From Leptospira yanagawae serovar Saopaulo str. Sao Paulo = ATCC 700523 (GTDB taxonomy: Bacteria; Spirochaetota; Leptospiria; Leptospirales; Leptospiraceae): 64,000 bases of DNA. The notes beneath the pieces were generated by a model. It did not search any database. It was not told the origin of the DNA and saw nothing but the letters and a program-made list of their open reading frames with translations. Location: assembly GCF_000332475.2 (NCBI RefSeq), contig NZ_AOGX02000015.1, positions 1,116,001-1,180,000 of the forward strand, given 5' to 3'. Position 1 is the stretch's first letter, and every line of letters starts with the position of its first letter. This document shows positions 36,422-44,707 of the stretch, in pieces. The position numbers and the translations under genes were made by a program.

Positions 36422-37945
36422 ATGATTCTGCATTTATCCCAATTAGATTCCTTATCACGGTCTGGTTCATTTTCTCACCTTACGAATCATAAAGATTCTT
36501 TACAGAAAGAAAGAGAGGAACTTGAATCAATTCTCAAAACTTCGAAAGAAAAACTCATTTACGGGATCCATACAGGCTTTGGCCCACATGCCTTCACGTC
36601 GAATGAAGAATTGGATTTGATCCAAAAGTCATTAATTTACCACCTAACAGTGGAACCTGTTCTTTCCAAAGAGGGAATTCCACATTCCAATTTGACACAT
36701 GAAGAAGCTAGGGTTGTACTTTCGGCTCGAATTTACAGTTTATCACTTGGTGGTTCAGGGATTCGGTATGAAACCTTAGAACTGTTAAACCAATTATTAG
36801 AATTGGATTGTATCCCCATTCTCCCTGAAAAAGGTTCTTTGTCTGCTTCGGGTGATTTGATCCCACTCAGTTACATTCCTTTGGCATTACTCGGTGAGTC
36901 TGGTTTTACTGGCAAAGGGAAAGAATTAGGCCCTACAAAACTCAATGGAAAGTCTTCAAAAATACCGGGCCTTCCTTGGACACCCCATCCTAAAGAAGCC
37001 ATTTCCCTGACCAATGGGACAAGTTTTACCACAGCCCTTCTTGGTTACCAAGTGGTGACGTTTCGTAACTTTTTTTTGCAATCCGTTGAACTATTACAGT
37101 ACCTTTTCCATTACCATTCTGTTTTCCCTGATGCCTTCCATCCTTCATACCACAACCACAAACAATTCTCTGGGCCAAAACTGATTGCAAAATTTCTCCA
37201 TCCCATCGTATCTAAAAATCCAAAACTGAAAGTGGAAGGAAAACGAATCCAAGACATTTACTCTATTCGTTGTATCCCTCAAATATTAGGTGCTGTTTGG
37301 GATGAAATGGAATCGATTGGAAGCGTCGTAGAACAAGAATTAAATTCTTTATCCGACAATCCCGTTCTCATCCCACTGGAAGGAGATCATGAATTTCGTT
37401 TCCGATTTGCAGAAGGTGGTGGTTTTTATGCTTCCCAGGTAAGTTTTGCGGCAGACCGATTGCAGAATGCAATGGCTGTGTGGTGCACTTGGGTGGACCG
37501 ATTTTTAAACTATTTGTTTGATCCCAAAGAAAACGATGAATTCCCTTTGATGTTGTCTGCAAAACCAGGAACATTTGCTGGATTATCTGGTTTAGGTCTC
37601 ATGTCAGCTCACCTAACGGCGGAAGTACGAAGGGATAGTATGCCAGGTTCCATGCAATCGATTCCTACCAATGGAAATAACCAAGATATAGTGCCTATGG
37701 GAGCCATATCGGTTTTACGAAATCGTCGGACAATGACAAGTGTAACAAAACTCTTGGCGATAGTTTCCTATGCGGTGTACCAAACTTCCTTATTTGCAAA
37801 ACGGAAAGAATTGGTGCCAGATTCCGAATTGTTTCGTGGGCTGAAAACAATGGATGTGGATAGAAGTCTGGATTTTGAAATCCAGACACTCATTGATAGA
37901 ATTTCTAATTCTACTTCTTCTCTTGTAACGACTCCAATCGATTGA
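36422..37945 (+). CDS. MIO-type aromatic amino acid ammonia-lyase (HAL/TAL family)
   Basis: The 507-residue protein has the Ala-Ser-Gly triad that self-cyclises to the MIO cofactor in GSLSASGDLIPLSYIPLALLG. Also present are YGIHTGFGPHAF, LTNGTSFTTALL, SLSDNPVLI, and SMPGSMQSIPTNGNNQDIVPMG with the C-terminal Gln and Glu sites. Histidine lyases usually have Ser-His at the substrate-selecting loop; here it reads LIYHLTVEP, closer to the Tyr-His-Leu of tyrosine lyases. It releases ammonia from an aromatic amino acid, but whether from His, Tyr or Phe is not settled, and no other hut genes are nearby. Its last 35 bases overlap the convergent DUF368 gene. Confidence 0.85.
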   Translation: MILHLSQLDSLSRSGSFSHLTNHKDSLQKEREELESILKTSKEKLIYGIHTGFGPHAFTSNEELDLIQKSLIYHLTVEPVLSKEGIPHSNLTHEEARVVLSARIYSLSLGGSGIRYETLELLNQLLELDCIPILPEKGSLSASGDLIPLSYIPLALLGESGFTGKGKELGPTKLNGKSSKIPGLPWTPHPKEAISLTNGTSFTTALLGYQVVTFRNFFLQSVELLQYLFHYHSVFPDAFHPSYHNHKQFSGPKLIAKFLHPIVSKNPKLKVEGKRIQDIYSIRCIPQILGAVWDEMESIGSVVEQELNSLSDNPVLIPLEGDHEFRFRFAEGGGFYASQVSFAADRLQNAMAVWCTWVDRFLNYLFDPKENDEFPLMLSAKPGTFAGLSGLGLMSAHLTAEVRRDSMPGSMQSIPTNGNNQDIVPMGAISVLRNRRTMTSVTKLLAIVSYAVYQTSLFAKRKELVPDSELFRGLKTMDVDRSLDFEIQTLIDRISNSTSSLVTTPID

Positions 37946-38894
37946 GTCCCATCCCTAAAGCCAAACCGAACACAAGGGCTGCGAGAGGGATTTGCGCTTC
38001 TGAAAAATCTTTTGGTAAGATATTTTTTGCAGTCGCTATTTGGATGTCTCGTTTCACTTCCCCAGACCGACCAACAACTGTTTGACCATTCGCATAATCT
38101 TTAAACGGCCAAAGGATAAAAAAGGAACCCAAAATAAGACCAAGTAAAAATGTCATTGTATGTGATTTGTATTTCACAAATAACCATTTTACGATATGAG
38201 TAAAAATCAATAACCCAAGCAAACAACCAATTCCAAACGCAGCTAAAAATAAAATGGAACTTGGCTCTAAGATGGTCGAAAGTTTCCCAATCACGATTTG
38301 GTATTCACCTAACACAAGCATGATATAAGATCCAGAAATCCCGGGTAAGATCATCGCAGAAATGGCAATCACACCAGTTACAAATGCAAAAATTGGATTT
38401 TCAGAACCGGTATTTTCTCCCATAAAAAAACTTGGAACGATGGTTAACAAAATTCCTGGGATTAAAAATAACCAAACCGCAAAACTATGTTTTTCGATGA
38501 GTTTGTAAGGAACTACTAACGAAGGTATGATGAGACCAATGAATAGAGCAAGTGTGGCTTCAGGATGGTTTTGTAATAAAAATTGGATGAGTTTCGCACC
38601 AGAGATCACGGAAAGTAAAAGGCCGATCCCAAGGAATACCAAAAACCAAAAATCAATTCGTTTCATTTCCTTGGCAAAACTGGTTCTCACTTCTTCTTTC
38701 CAAAATCCAACAAGTAAGGAAAGGGAAACTTTTATGGTTTCTAAATTTAAGGAAGTGATGGCAGTGATGAGTCTGTCATAGAGTCCAAGGATGAGAGCAA
38801 AGGTTCCCCCTGAAACACCTGGGATAAGGTTTGCGATTCCAATGAGAAACCCGTTGAGAATGCAAAATAGAATTTCTTTTTTTGTTAGAGGCAT
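37911..38894 (-). CDS. DUF368 polyprenyl-phosphate transporter (PopT type)
   Basis: The 327-residue membrane protein has about nine helices and the family signatures GIANLIPGVSGGTFALILGLY near the start (core LIPGVSGGTFALILGL) and AISAMILPGISGSYIMLVLGEY in the middle; the two are inverted-repeat halves. DUF368 proteins (PopT) return undecaprenyl phosphate across the inner membrane in Vibrio and relatives. It lies 27 bases downstream of a WecA/MraY-like transferase gene on the same strand, so the pair would use and recycle the same lipid carrier. Its 3' end overlaps the lyase gene. Confidence 0.85.
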   Translation of the reverse strand: MPLTKKEILFCILNGFLIGIANLIPGVSGGTFALILGLYDRLITAITSLNLETIKVSLSLLVGFWKEEVRTSFAKEMKRIDFWFLVFLGIGLLLSVISGAKLIQFLLQNHPEATLALFIGLIIPSLVVPYKLIEKHSFAVWLFLIPGILLTIVPSFFMGENTGSENPIFAFVTGVIAISAMILPGISGSYIMLVLGEYQIVIGKLSTILEPSSILFLAAFGIGCLLGLLIFTHIVKWLFVKYKSHTMTFLLGLILGSFFILWPFKDYANGQTVVGRSGEVKRDIQIATAKNILPKDFSEAQIPLAALVFGLALGMGLNRLESLQEKK

Positions 38895-38921
38895 AACGGA
38901 AAGGTTGGATTCCTCTAAACT

Positions 38922-40001
38922 TTAGGCAAGGTTTTTTCGTGAGGTCCAAACCCACACAATTCCATAGAAGAGAAGGGAAATCAAAAAGAGAATGGTAAAA
39001 GTTAACATTTTTCCGATCTCTAATTGCACCAAAAGAATGTGTAAGCCGAGGACCATTCCATTGAGTAAGGAAAAAACAAATAGGGACCCAACTTTTCCTA
39101 CTTTAGTCTCTGTTAACCTTTGGTAGAGGTGTTCCCGATGTGCTTGGAATAAATGTTTTTTCTGGAAGAATCGTTTGGTTAAAATGGTGATGCCATCAAT
39201 CCAAAAGAAAGGAAAAAGATAAAAATAATCAAGGACATCCCAACGAACAACTTGCCCTTTGTTTGATCCTTCCGTTAAGGGATTGTAAAGCAATGGAAGG
39301 AACAAAACAAAAAATCCAAGGGCCAAGGATCCACTATCACCCATAAATAATTTTGCTTTTGGGAAATTATAAAAGATAAAACCAAACATTGATAAAAACA
39401 GAATTGAATACAAAATGTATCCAAGTGTCGGATGAGAATAAAAAGGGAGATCACAGAGTCTCACAGAAAAAAAGCAGATCACAAAGGTAGTAACAAGATA
39501 CCAGTCCATACCGTCCATAAAGTTTACCAAATTGATCCCAAAGACAAGAAATACCGTGAGGAAAAGAATTAGTAAATATGTAGGAATTTCCGTGAGTGTA
39601 ATAAAACCGATATTAGGCGAGATTCCCCATAAGCAGAACATTACAATTCCTAATTCTAAAATGAGTCGTAGTTTTGGAGATAGGTGGATTAAATCATCTA
39701 TAAATCCTAAAATGGAAAAGACGAAAACACCAGCTAACAGTATATAAATGTTTGAAACATGATTTGTCAACGTTCCTACATTTGGAAAACCAAAACCAAA
39801 CACACCTGTCAGATAAAGTAGGGTCGAAACCAAAAAAATAGGGATAAAAAACATCCCTCCGGATTTTTTTGTGACAGTATCGTGCAAACTCCTTTCGTTT
39901 GGCACATCTTTCACTCCGAACCGAGAATGTACATAAATCGAGTGCAAAAAAAGGCTTATAAGGCCCAGAATGAGGAAGGAAATGGGAAAAAAAGCAGGCA
40001 T
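38922..40001 (-). CDS. WecA/MraY-like polyprenyl-phosphate sugar-1-phosphate transferase
   Basis: The 359-residue protein has about 11 membrane helices. The family's cytoplasmic motifs are in order: DVPNERSLHD (about 34), GFIDDLIHL with the Mg2+-binding Asp pair (about 101), NLVNFMDGMD (about 157), KLFMGDSGSLALG (about 218) and the His-rich loop FQAHREHLYQRL (about 285). Such enzymes move a sugar-1-phosphate from a UDP-sugar to undecaprenyl phosphate, the first step of O-antigen or other glycan synthesis. The loop and motif spacing fit WecA more than MraY. It precedes the DUF368 gene on the same strand. Confidence 0.85.
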   Translation of the reverse strand: MPAFFPISFLILGLISLFLHSIYVHSRFGVKDVPNERSLHDTVTKKSGGMFFIPIFLVSTLLYLTGVFGFGFPNVGTLTNHVSNIYILLAGVFVFSILGFIDDLIHLSPKLRLILELGIVMFCLWGISPNIGFITLTEIPTYLLILFLTVFLVFGINLVNFMDGMDWYLVTTFVICFFSVRLCDLPFYSHPTLGYILYSILFLSMFGFIFYNFPKAKLFMGDSGSLALGFFVLFLPLLYNPLTEGSNKGQVVRWDVLDYFYLFPFFWIDGITILTKRFFQKKHLFQAHREHLYQRLTETKVGKVGSLFVFSLLNGMVLGLHILLVQLEIGKMLTFTILFLISLLFYGIVWVWTSRKNLA

Positions 40002-40078
40002 TTTCGCAAAGTTTCAGAGAACGGGGACTTTTGGCAGTTTTTTATTGCAAAAATCAGTCCCTCCTCGATGTTTAATTT

Positions 40079-40963
40079 ATGTTTCAGGGCGTCTACACCG
40101 CGGTCATCACCCCTTTCCGCCAGGGGAAAATCGATTATGATAGTTATTTTAAAATCCTAGAAAACCAGATTCGTTCTGGTGTTGCTGGTGTCGTCCCTTG
40201 TGGGACAACGGGGGAATCTCCCACTTTATCCTACGAAGAACATAAGGAACTCATCCAAAAAACCGTCCAGGTGGTGGCTGGGAAAATCCAAGTGATCGCA
40301 GGCACTGGTTCCAATTCTACCAAAGAGGCAATTGAGCTCACGGAGTCGGCTTGTGCGGACGGAGTGGACGGAATCCTTTCTGTGAATCCATATTACAACA
40401 AACCAACCCAGGAAGGGATGTTCCAACATTTCACAGCAATTGCGAATGTGTCTTCCAAACCAGTGATGTTGTACAATATCCCTGGCCGAACGAATGTCAA
40501 TTTATTACCTGAGACTGTCAGTCGTTTGGCGGCACATCCTAAAATTGCGGCGATCAAAGAAGCGACAGGAGATCTTGGACAGATGGCAAAGGTAATTGCC
40601 CAATGCCCTTCCGATTTTGATTTATTATCTGGTGATGACAACCTAACACTACCTGTACTTTCAATTGGTGGTAAAGGTGTTGTATCTGTAGTTTCCAATT
40701 TATTCCCACGGGCTTGTGTGGATATGGTATCTTTGTATTTACGTGGTGATTTAGAGGCTTCTAAAAAAATCTATTACAAACTTCTTCCTGTGTTTGTGAA
40801 TGCTTTCATTGAAACAAATCCTATTCCCATTAAAGCTGCAATGAGTTGGTTTGGATACTGTGCAAATGAACTTCGTTTGCCGATGACTTCGTTATCAGAA
40901 GGACAATCCGCAGAATCTTTCAAAAAAATTGTATTCCAATTAAAAGAGGAAGGCATTGTCTAA
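40079..40963 (+). CDS. dapA: 4-hydroxy-tetrahydrodipicolinate synthase DapA
   Basis: The 294-residue TIM-barrel enzyme has the pyruvate-binding GTTGESPTL at 43-50, catalytic Tyr in [11 protein letters not shown] (about 106) and LYNIPGRTN (Tyr132, Arg137), and the Schiff-base Lys160 in [10 protein letters not shown]. It condenses pyruvate and aspartate semialdehyde in the lysine and diaminopimelate pathway. It is the first gene of dapA-dapB-cdaA-cdaR; the dapB TTG starts within its last codons, after GAGGAAGG. Confidence 0.95.
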   Translation: MFQGVYTAVITPFRQGKIDYDSYFKILENQIRSGVAGVVPCGTTGESPTLSYEEHKELIQKTVQVVAGKIQVIAGTGSNSTKEAIELTESACADGVDGILSVNPYYNKPTQEGMFQHFTAIANVSSKPVMLYNIPGRTNVNLLPETVSRLAAHPKIAAIKEATGDLGQMAKVIAQCPSDFDLLSGDDNLTLPVLSIGGKGVVSVVSNLFPRACVDMVSLYLRGDLEASKKIYYKLLPVFVNAFIETNPIPIKAAMSWFGYCANELRLPMTSLSEGQSAESFKKIVFQLKEEGIV

Positions 40964-41759
40964 AATCAAAGTAGGTGTGATTGGTGCTGGAGGCAGGATG
41001 GGGAAAGCCATTATCCAAGTGCTTTCCCTTTCCAAAAAATCAGAGTTAAGTGCAGCAGTTGTAAGAGTTGGTGCTATTTATGAAGGTTTTGATTCTGGTA
41101 ACCATGCTGGTATCAAAGAAACTGGGATTCTATTATCTTCTGACTTACAGAAAGCGTGTGAAGATTCAGATGTATTAATTGATTTCAGTACACATACTGG
41201 ATTTGAATCGATCCTAGGAGCCGCCTTACAAAACCATAAACCTTTGGTCATTGGAACAACTGGTCTTACTGACTCAGATAAAACATTAATCCAGTCCGCA
41301 GCACAAACGATTCCAATTGTTTTTTCACCAAACATGTCAGTGGGTGTGAACTTACTATTTAAACTCACTGAAATAGCTGCCAAAGTATTACACGAAGATT
41401 TTGATATCGAAGTTTTAGATATCCACCACCGTCACAAAAAAGATGCACCATCAGGAACAGCGATGTACCTCAAAGAAGTTTTGCTGAAGGCAAGTAATCG
41501 ATCAGAAGAAAATGTGATTTATGGTCGTCACGGAATGTATCCTGAACGTGACCAAAAAGAAATCGCAATGCATACGATGCGAGCAGGCGAGGTTGTTGGC
41601 GAACATACAGTTTATTTTTTTAGTCCTGAGGAAAGGATTGAGATCACACATAGGGCACAAGACCGCAAAACTTTTGCTAGTGGTGCAGTAAAAGCCGCTG
41701 AATTTTTGCATGGCAAATCGAAAGGTTTGTACAATATGTTTGATGTTTTAGGAATATAA
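40956..41759 (+). CDS. dapB: 4-hydroxy-tetrahydrodipicolinate reductase DapB
   Basis: A TTG at 40956 preceded by GAGGAAGG gives 267 residues and overlaps dapA by eight bases. The dinucleotide loop is [14 protein letters not shown]. The substrate site is [13 protein letters not shown] (about 150-162) with the catalytic His and Lys. GTTGLTD and [11 protein letters not shown] are also diagnostic. It reduces the DapA product with NAD(P)H, leading to diaminopimelate for peptidoglycan and lysine. cdaA begins one base after its stop. Confidence 0.94.
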   Translation: MSKIKVGVIGAGGRMGKAIIQVLSLSKKSELSAAVVRVGAIYEGFDSGNHAGIKETGILLSSDLQKACEDSDVLIDFSTHTGFESILGAALQNHKPLVIGTTGLTDSDKTLIQSAAQTIPIVFSPNMSVGVNLLFKLTEIAAKVLHEDFDIEVLDIHHRHKKDAPSGTAMYLKEVLLKASNRSEENVIYGRHGMYPERDQKEIAMHTMRAGEVVGEHTVYFFSPEERIEITHRAQDRKTFASGAVKAAEFLHGKSKGLYNMFDVLGI

Positions 41760-41760
41760 A

Positions 41761-42591
41761 TTGGATTTTTTTCGAGGATTATACATCATACCATGGAGTA
41801 AAAACTATATCTCCATTAGTTTAGATGTACTCATCGTCGCTTTTTTAATTTATAAGACTTATACTACACTACGTAGAACACGGGGGATCCAATTACTTTT
41901 TGGAGTGGGGATCATCTGGATTTCCGGGAGTTTAGCAGAATACCTTGGTTTTGAACTTCTTGAATGGATCCTAACCAATATTCGTCCGGCCTTGGTCTTT
42001 GCCATCATCGTACTATTACAGCCCGAATTACGCCGGTTAACGGGTGATTTGGCGCGCATACGACTGCTACGTTTGTTTTTTTTGAAGCCAACCTTTGATT
42101 TGGATCCCATTGTGGAAGCCGTTCGTGCCATGTCCCAAGAAAAAATTGGCTCGATCATCGTACTTGTAAAAGACATTAGCCTCAAGGATATTTCTGAAAA
42201 TGCGGTGCCAATGGATTCCATTGTCACATCTGAAATTTTGCAAACCATCTTTTTTAAAAATTCTCCTCTGCATGACGGAGCAGTCATCATCGAACAAAAC
42301 CGAATTGTTTGCGCTGCCTCCTATTTGCCCATGAGTAGTTCCGTTGAAATATCAACGTTAGGCGCAAGGCATAGATCAGCACTTGGACTATCAGAAGAAA
42401 CGGATTCTATTATCATCGTGACTTCGGAAGAAACGGGTGATATCACAATTTGTTACGAAGGAGAAATGATCCATCCAGTCAAACCTTTGGAGCTAAAGGC
42501 ACTTGTGAGTGGTCTCATGTCTGGAAATAAAAAGGTTAAGGACGAATCCCAAAGAAAAGCCAAAGACAAAGATTCCGGAGTCATCATATGA
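41761..42591 (+). CDS. cdaA: Diadenylate cyclase CdaA
   Basis: A TTG at 41761 gives 276 residues. Three membrane helices fill residues 1-90 (SISLDVLIVAFLIYKTYTTL onward). The DAC domain has NSPLHDGAVIIEQNRI with the DGA motif at 172-174 and STLGARHRSALGLSE with RHR at 203-205, both needed for joining two ATP into cyclic di-AMP. Cyclic di-AMP controls potassium and osmolyte transport and wall stability. It is encoded directly after dapB and translationally coupled to the YbbR gene by ATGA. Confidence 0.95.
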   Translation: MDFFRGLYIIPWSKNYISISLDVLIVAFLIYKTYTTLRRTRGIQLLFGVGIIWISGSLAEYLGFELLEWILTNIRPALVFAIIVLLQPELRRLTGDLARIRLLRLFFLKPTFDLDPIVEAVRAMSQEKIGSIIVLVKDISLKDISENAVPMDSIVTSEILQTIFFKNSPLHDGAVIIEQNRIVCAASYLPMSSSVEISTLGARHRSALGLSEETDSIIIVTSEETGDITICYEGEMIHPVKPLELKALVSGLMSGNKKVKDESQRKAKDKDSGVII

Positions 42592-43634
42592 TTTTGAAGT
42601 TATTTGGAAAAATGGTTCGTAACTGGAAAGCAAAATTAATTTCTCTTATCATTGCCAGTATATTTTATGTAAACCTTCAAAACTCAAAAGTATTGATTAA
42701 AACAATCAACGTACCGATCGACTATCCAAAGTTATCTGGTAATTTGAGTTATGCAAAAAATCCTGAAAAAACTATCCCTATACGAGTGGAAGGTTTAAAG
42801 GATGTAGTGAACTATTATTCTCAATTTATGAAAGCGGTCATTGACCCTGAAGATGTCCAATTAGGTGTTACGGAAGTCCCAATTAAAAAAATTGTGGGTG
42901 TCCCAAGCGGAGTAAAGGTTACAAAATTAAAAAAAACCGTGCCAGTTGAAATTGAATCTAGAGGATTAAAAGTTGTCCCTTTGGAAGTAGTATTTGAAGG
43001 AAATCCACCACCAAACTTTGAAAAACTGACACAGATCCTAAGCCCACAAAAAATTACTCTCAGTGGTAAACCTCAAGATTTAGAAAAAATCAACAAGGTT
43101 GTGTTACCTGAAATTTCACTTGTTGATCGAAAGGAACCTTTCGCAAAAACAGTAAAAATCCCTGAACTACCCAAAGGAGTAGGAGTTCTTGGATCTAGGG
43201 ATGTTACTGTGAATGTGAATATCATTCCACTTTCCTATAAAACGGGAGAACAAACAGCCGCAGGAATTCCCATTGTTTGTTCTGGATTGGATCCTAAACT
43301 CGATGTTGAATTGTCAGAAGAACAAGTTGCCATTCGTTATTTTTCGTTAAAACCCATTCGGTCTGCTCAAATCCTAACAGGCATTACCGCGCAAGTACCA
43401 TGTAATTATATCTTTGACCCCATTAAAAATAAAATCATTCCGGAACTCCAACCACAAATAGCAAAGGTTAGGATCATAAAAAATAAGGATCTAAAGGGAA
43501 TTGAAATCCTTCAAATTAGTCCTGAAAAAGTAGAAATTCGATACAAAGTAAAAGACCAAGGAATTGATTCCGATCCAACGGACGATGGAACCGGTATGGA
43601 AGGACCTGGACAGGATCCTTCCGATCGATCCTAA
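42588..43634 (+). CDS. cdaR: CdaR-like YbbR-domain regulator
   Basis: The ATG overlaps the cdaA stop as ATGA, giving 348 residues. One N-terminal membrane helix (NWKAKLISLIIASIFYVNL) is followed by tandem YbbR domains, extracytoplasmic beta modules, starting with INVPIDYPKLSGNL and repeating at about residues 120, 215 and 270 (LKVVPLEVVFEGNPP is a typical repeat opening). The tail is acidic and Gly-rich. In Firmicutes CdaR binds CdaA and tunes cyclic di-AMP output; glmM usually follows there but does not here. Confidence 0.85.
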   Translation: MILKLFGKMVRNWKAKLISLIIASIFYVNLQNSKVLIKTINVPIDYPKLSGNLSYAKNPEKTIPIRVEGLKDVVNYYSQFMKAVIDPEDVQLGVTEVPIKKIVGVPSGVKVTKLKKTVPVEIESRGLKVVPLEVVFEGNPPPNFEKLTQILSPQKITLSGKPQDLEKINKVVLPEISLVDRKEPFAKTVKIPELPKGVGVLGSRDVTVNVNIIPLSYKTGEQTAAGIPIVCSGLDPKLDVELSEEQVAIRYFSLKPIRSAQILTGITAQVPCNYIFDPIKNKIIPELQPQIAKVRIIKNKDLKGIEILQISPEKVEIRYKVKDQGIDSDPTDDGTGMEGPGQDPSDRS

Positions 43635-43733
43635 TTCATTTCAAGACTGTTAAACTAATATCACTTTGATCCAAAGTTTGGATTGCTTCCATTTTTAAAT
43701 GATTAAATTGTAAGTGTAATCGAAATGAATGGG

Positions 43734-44630
43734 TCATTTTAAAAACTCATAAATTTCTTTAAAACTTTCTTCTGGATTTTCCCACATAGGGTAGTGACCG
43801 ATGTTTGGCCACCATATCAATTTTTTATTTTTGATCGGAAGTTTCTCAATTTCGTCGGCCAAATGGCTTCCACTCACTGGGTCTTCGCCTCCATTGATGA
43901 ATAGTAGAGGGACATCTGTTTGGAGAAGTGCATTTTCCCATCGGTCACCGTGTAACCTTCTTTCTGCGATGTATTTTAGAAGTTTGTGCGGAATGAGAAT
44001 TTTATTTGGGTAGGTGATCAGTTTCCACAAAACAGAAATTTCTTTTTCGGTAGGTTTTGTGTTTTTACCAAATACATCACTAAACGCGACACCAAATTTT
44101 TTTTCATCATAAAACTTTGCAAGGATTGCACCTAATAATGGTGTGGCGAGAAGTTTTTGTTTGAAAGTAGGTCGATGTAAATGTGGGAAGAGTCCCCCAT
44201 TAAAAAATACAGCACCATCAATTTCATACTTTCGCTCATTACGTTCTAAATGCCTTGCTAAAATTTCTTGTCCAACACTCACAGCATAGTCATGGAACAC
44301 AAACTTTACTCGTTTCAGTGCATTTTTTTCAATAAATGATTCAATGATATCGGTCTGTTCCATGAGCGTATACGCATGTTTGGTGGGTTTTGATGAATAA
44401 CCAAACCCCAAAAAATCAATAGCGAACGTATTGAAATATCGTGTTAAACCATTAAATATTTTGGAGTAATCCCAGGAAGAAGTTGGGAACCCATGGAGTA
44501 AAATTAAGTTTTGTCCTCTTCCTTCTTGGATATAAAAGATTTGGAATTTTTTGTATTCAAAAAACTTTCCTGCGGCCAACCATTCTGTTGCGTTCTTTTT
44601 TGGGAAATTCAGATCTAACATATCCGACAT
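43734..44630 (-). CDS. Alpha/beta hydrolase with Asp nucleophile (epoxide hydrolase / haloalkane dehalogenase / MEST-like)
   Basis: The ATG at 44630 gives 298 residues. The oxyanion motif is LILLHGFPTSSWDY. The nucleophile elbow reads FVFHDYAVSVGQEI, with Asp where HDxG enzymes have it, though the usual Gly after the Tyr is Ala. The acid is probably Asp in FINGGEDPVSG, and the catalytic His is in NIGHYPMWENPE. Asp-nucleophile members hydrolyse epoxides or haloalkanes; the vertebrate MEST protein is similar. Substrate unknown. Convergent with cdaR. Confidence 0.78.
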   Translation of the reverse strand: MSDMLDLNFPKKNATEWLAAGKFFEYKKFQIFYIQEGRGQNLILLHGFPTSSWDYSKIFNGLTRYFNTFAIDFLGFGYSSKPTKHAYTLMEQTDIIESFIEKNALKRVKFVFHDYAVSVGQEILARHLERNERKYEIDGAVFFNGGLFPHLHRPTFKQKLLATPLLGAILAKFYDEKKFGVAFSDVFGKNTKPTEKEISVLWKLITYPNKILIPHKLLKYIAERRLHGDRWENALLQTDVPLLFINGGEDPVSGSHLADEIEKLPIKNKKLIWWPNIGHYPMWENPEESFKEIYEFLK

Positions 44631-44707
44631 AGGACAAAATTTTAGGAAGTGAGTCAAATAGAAGAATTTACTATTTTCTCAATATTTCAATGCCGATCTT
44701 ATAAAGG

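Noticed and set aside
43660..43690. Small hairpin ATCCAAA-G-TTTGGAT after cdaR
   Set aside because: The loop would be a single base and no T-run follows, so a terminator is not supported.
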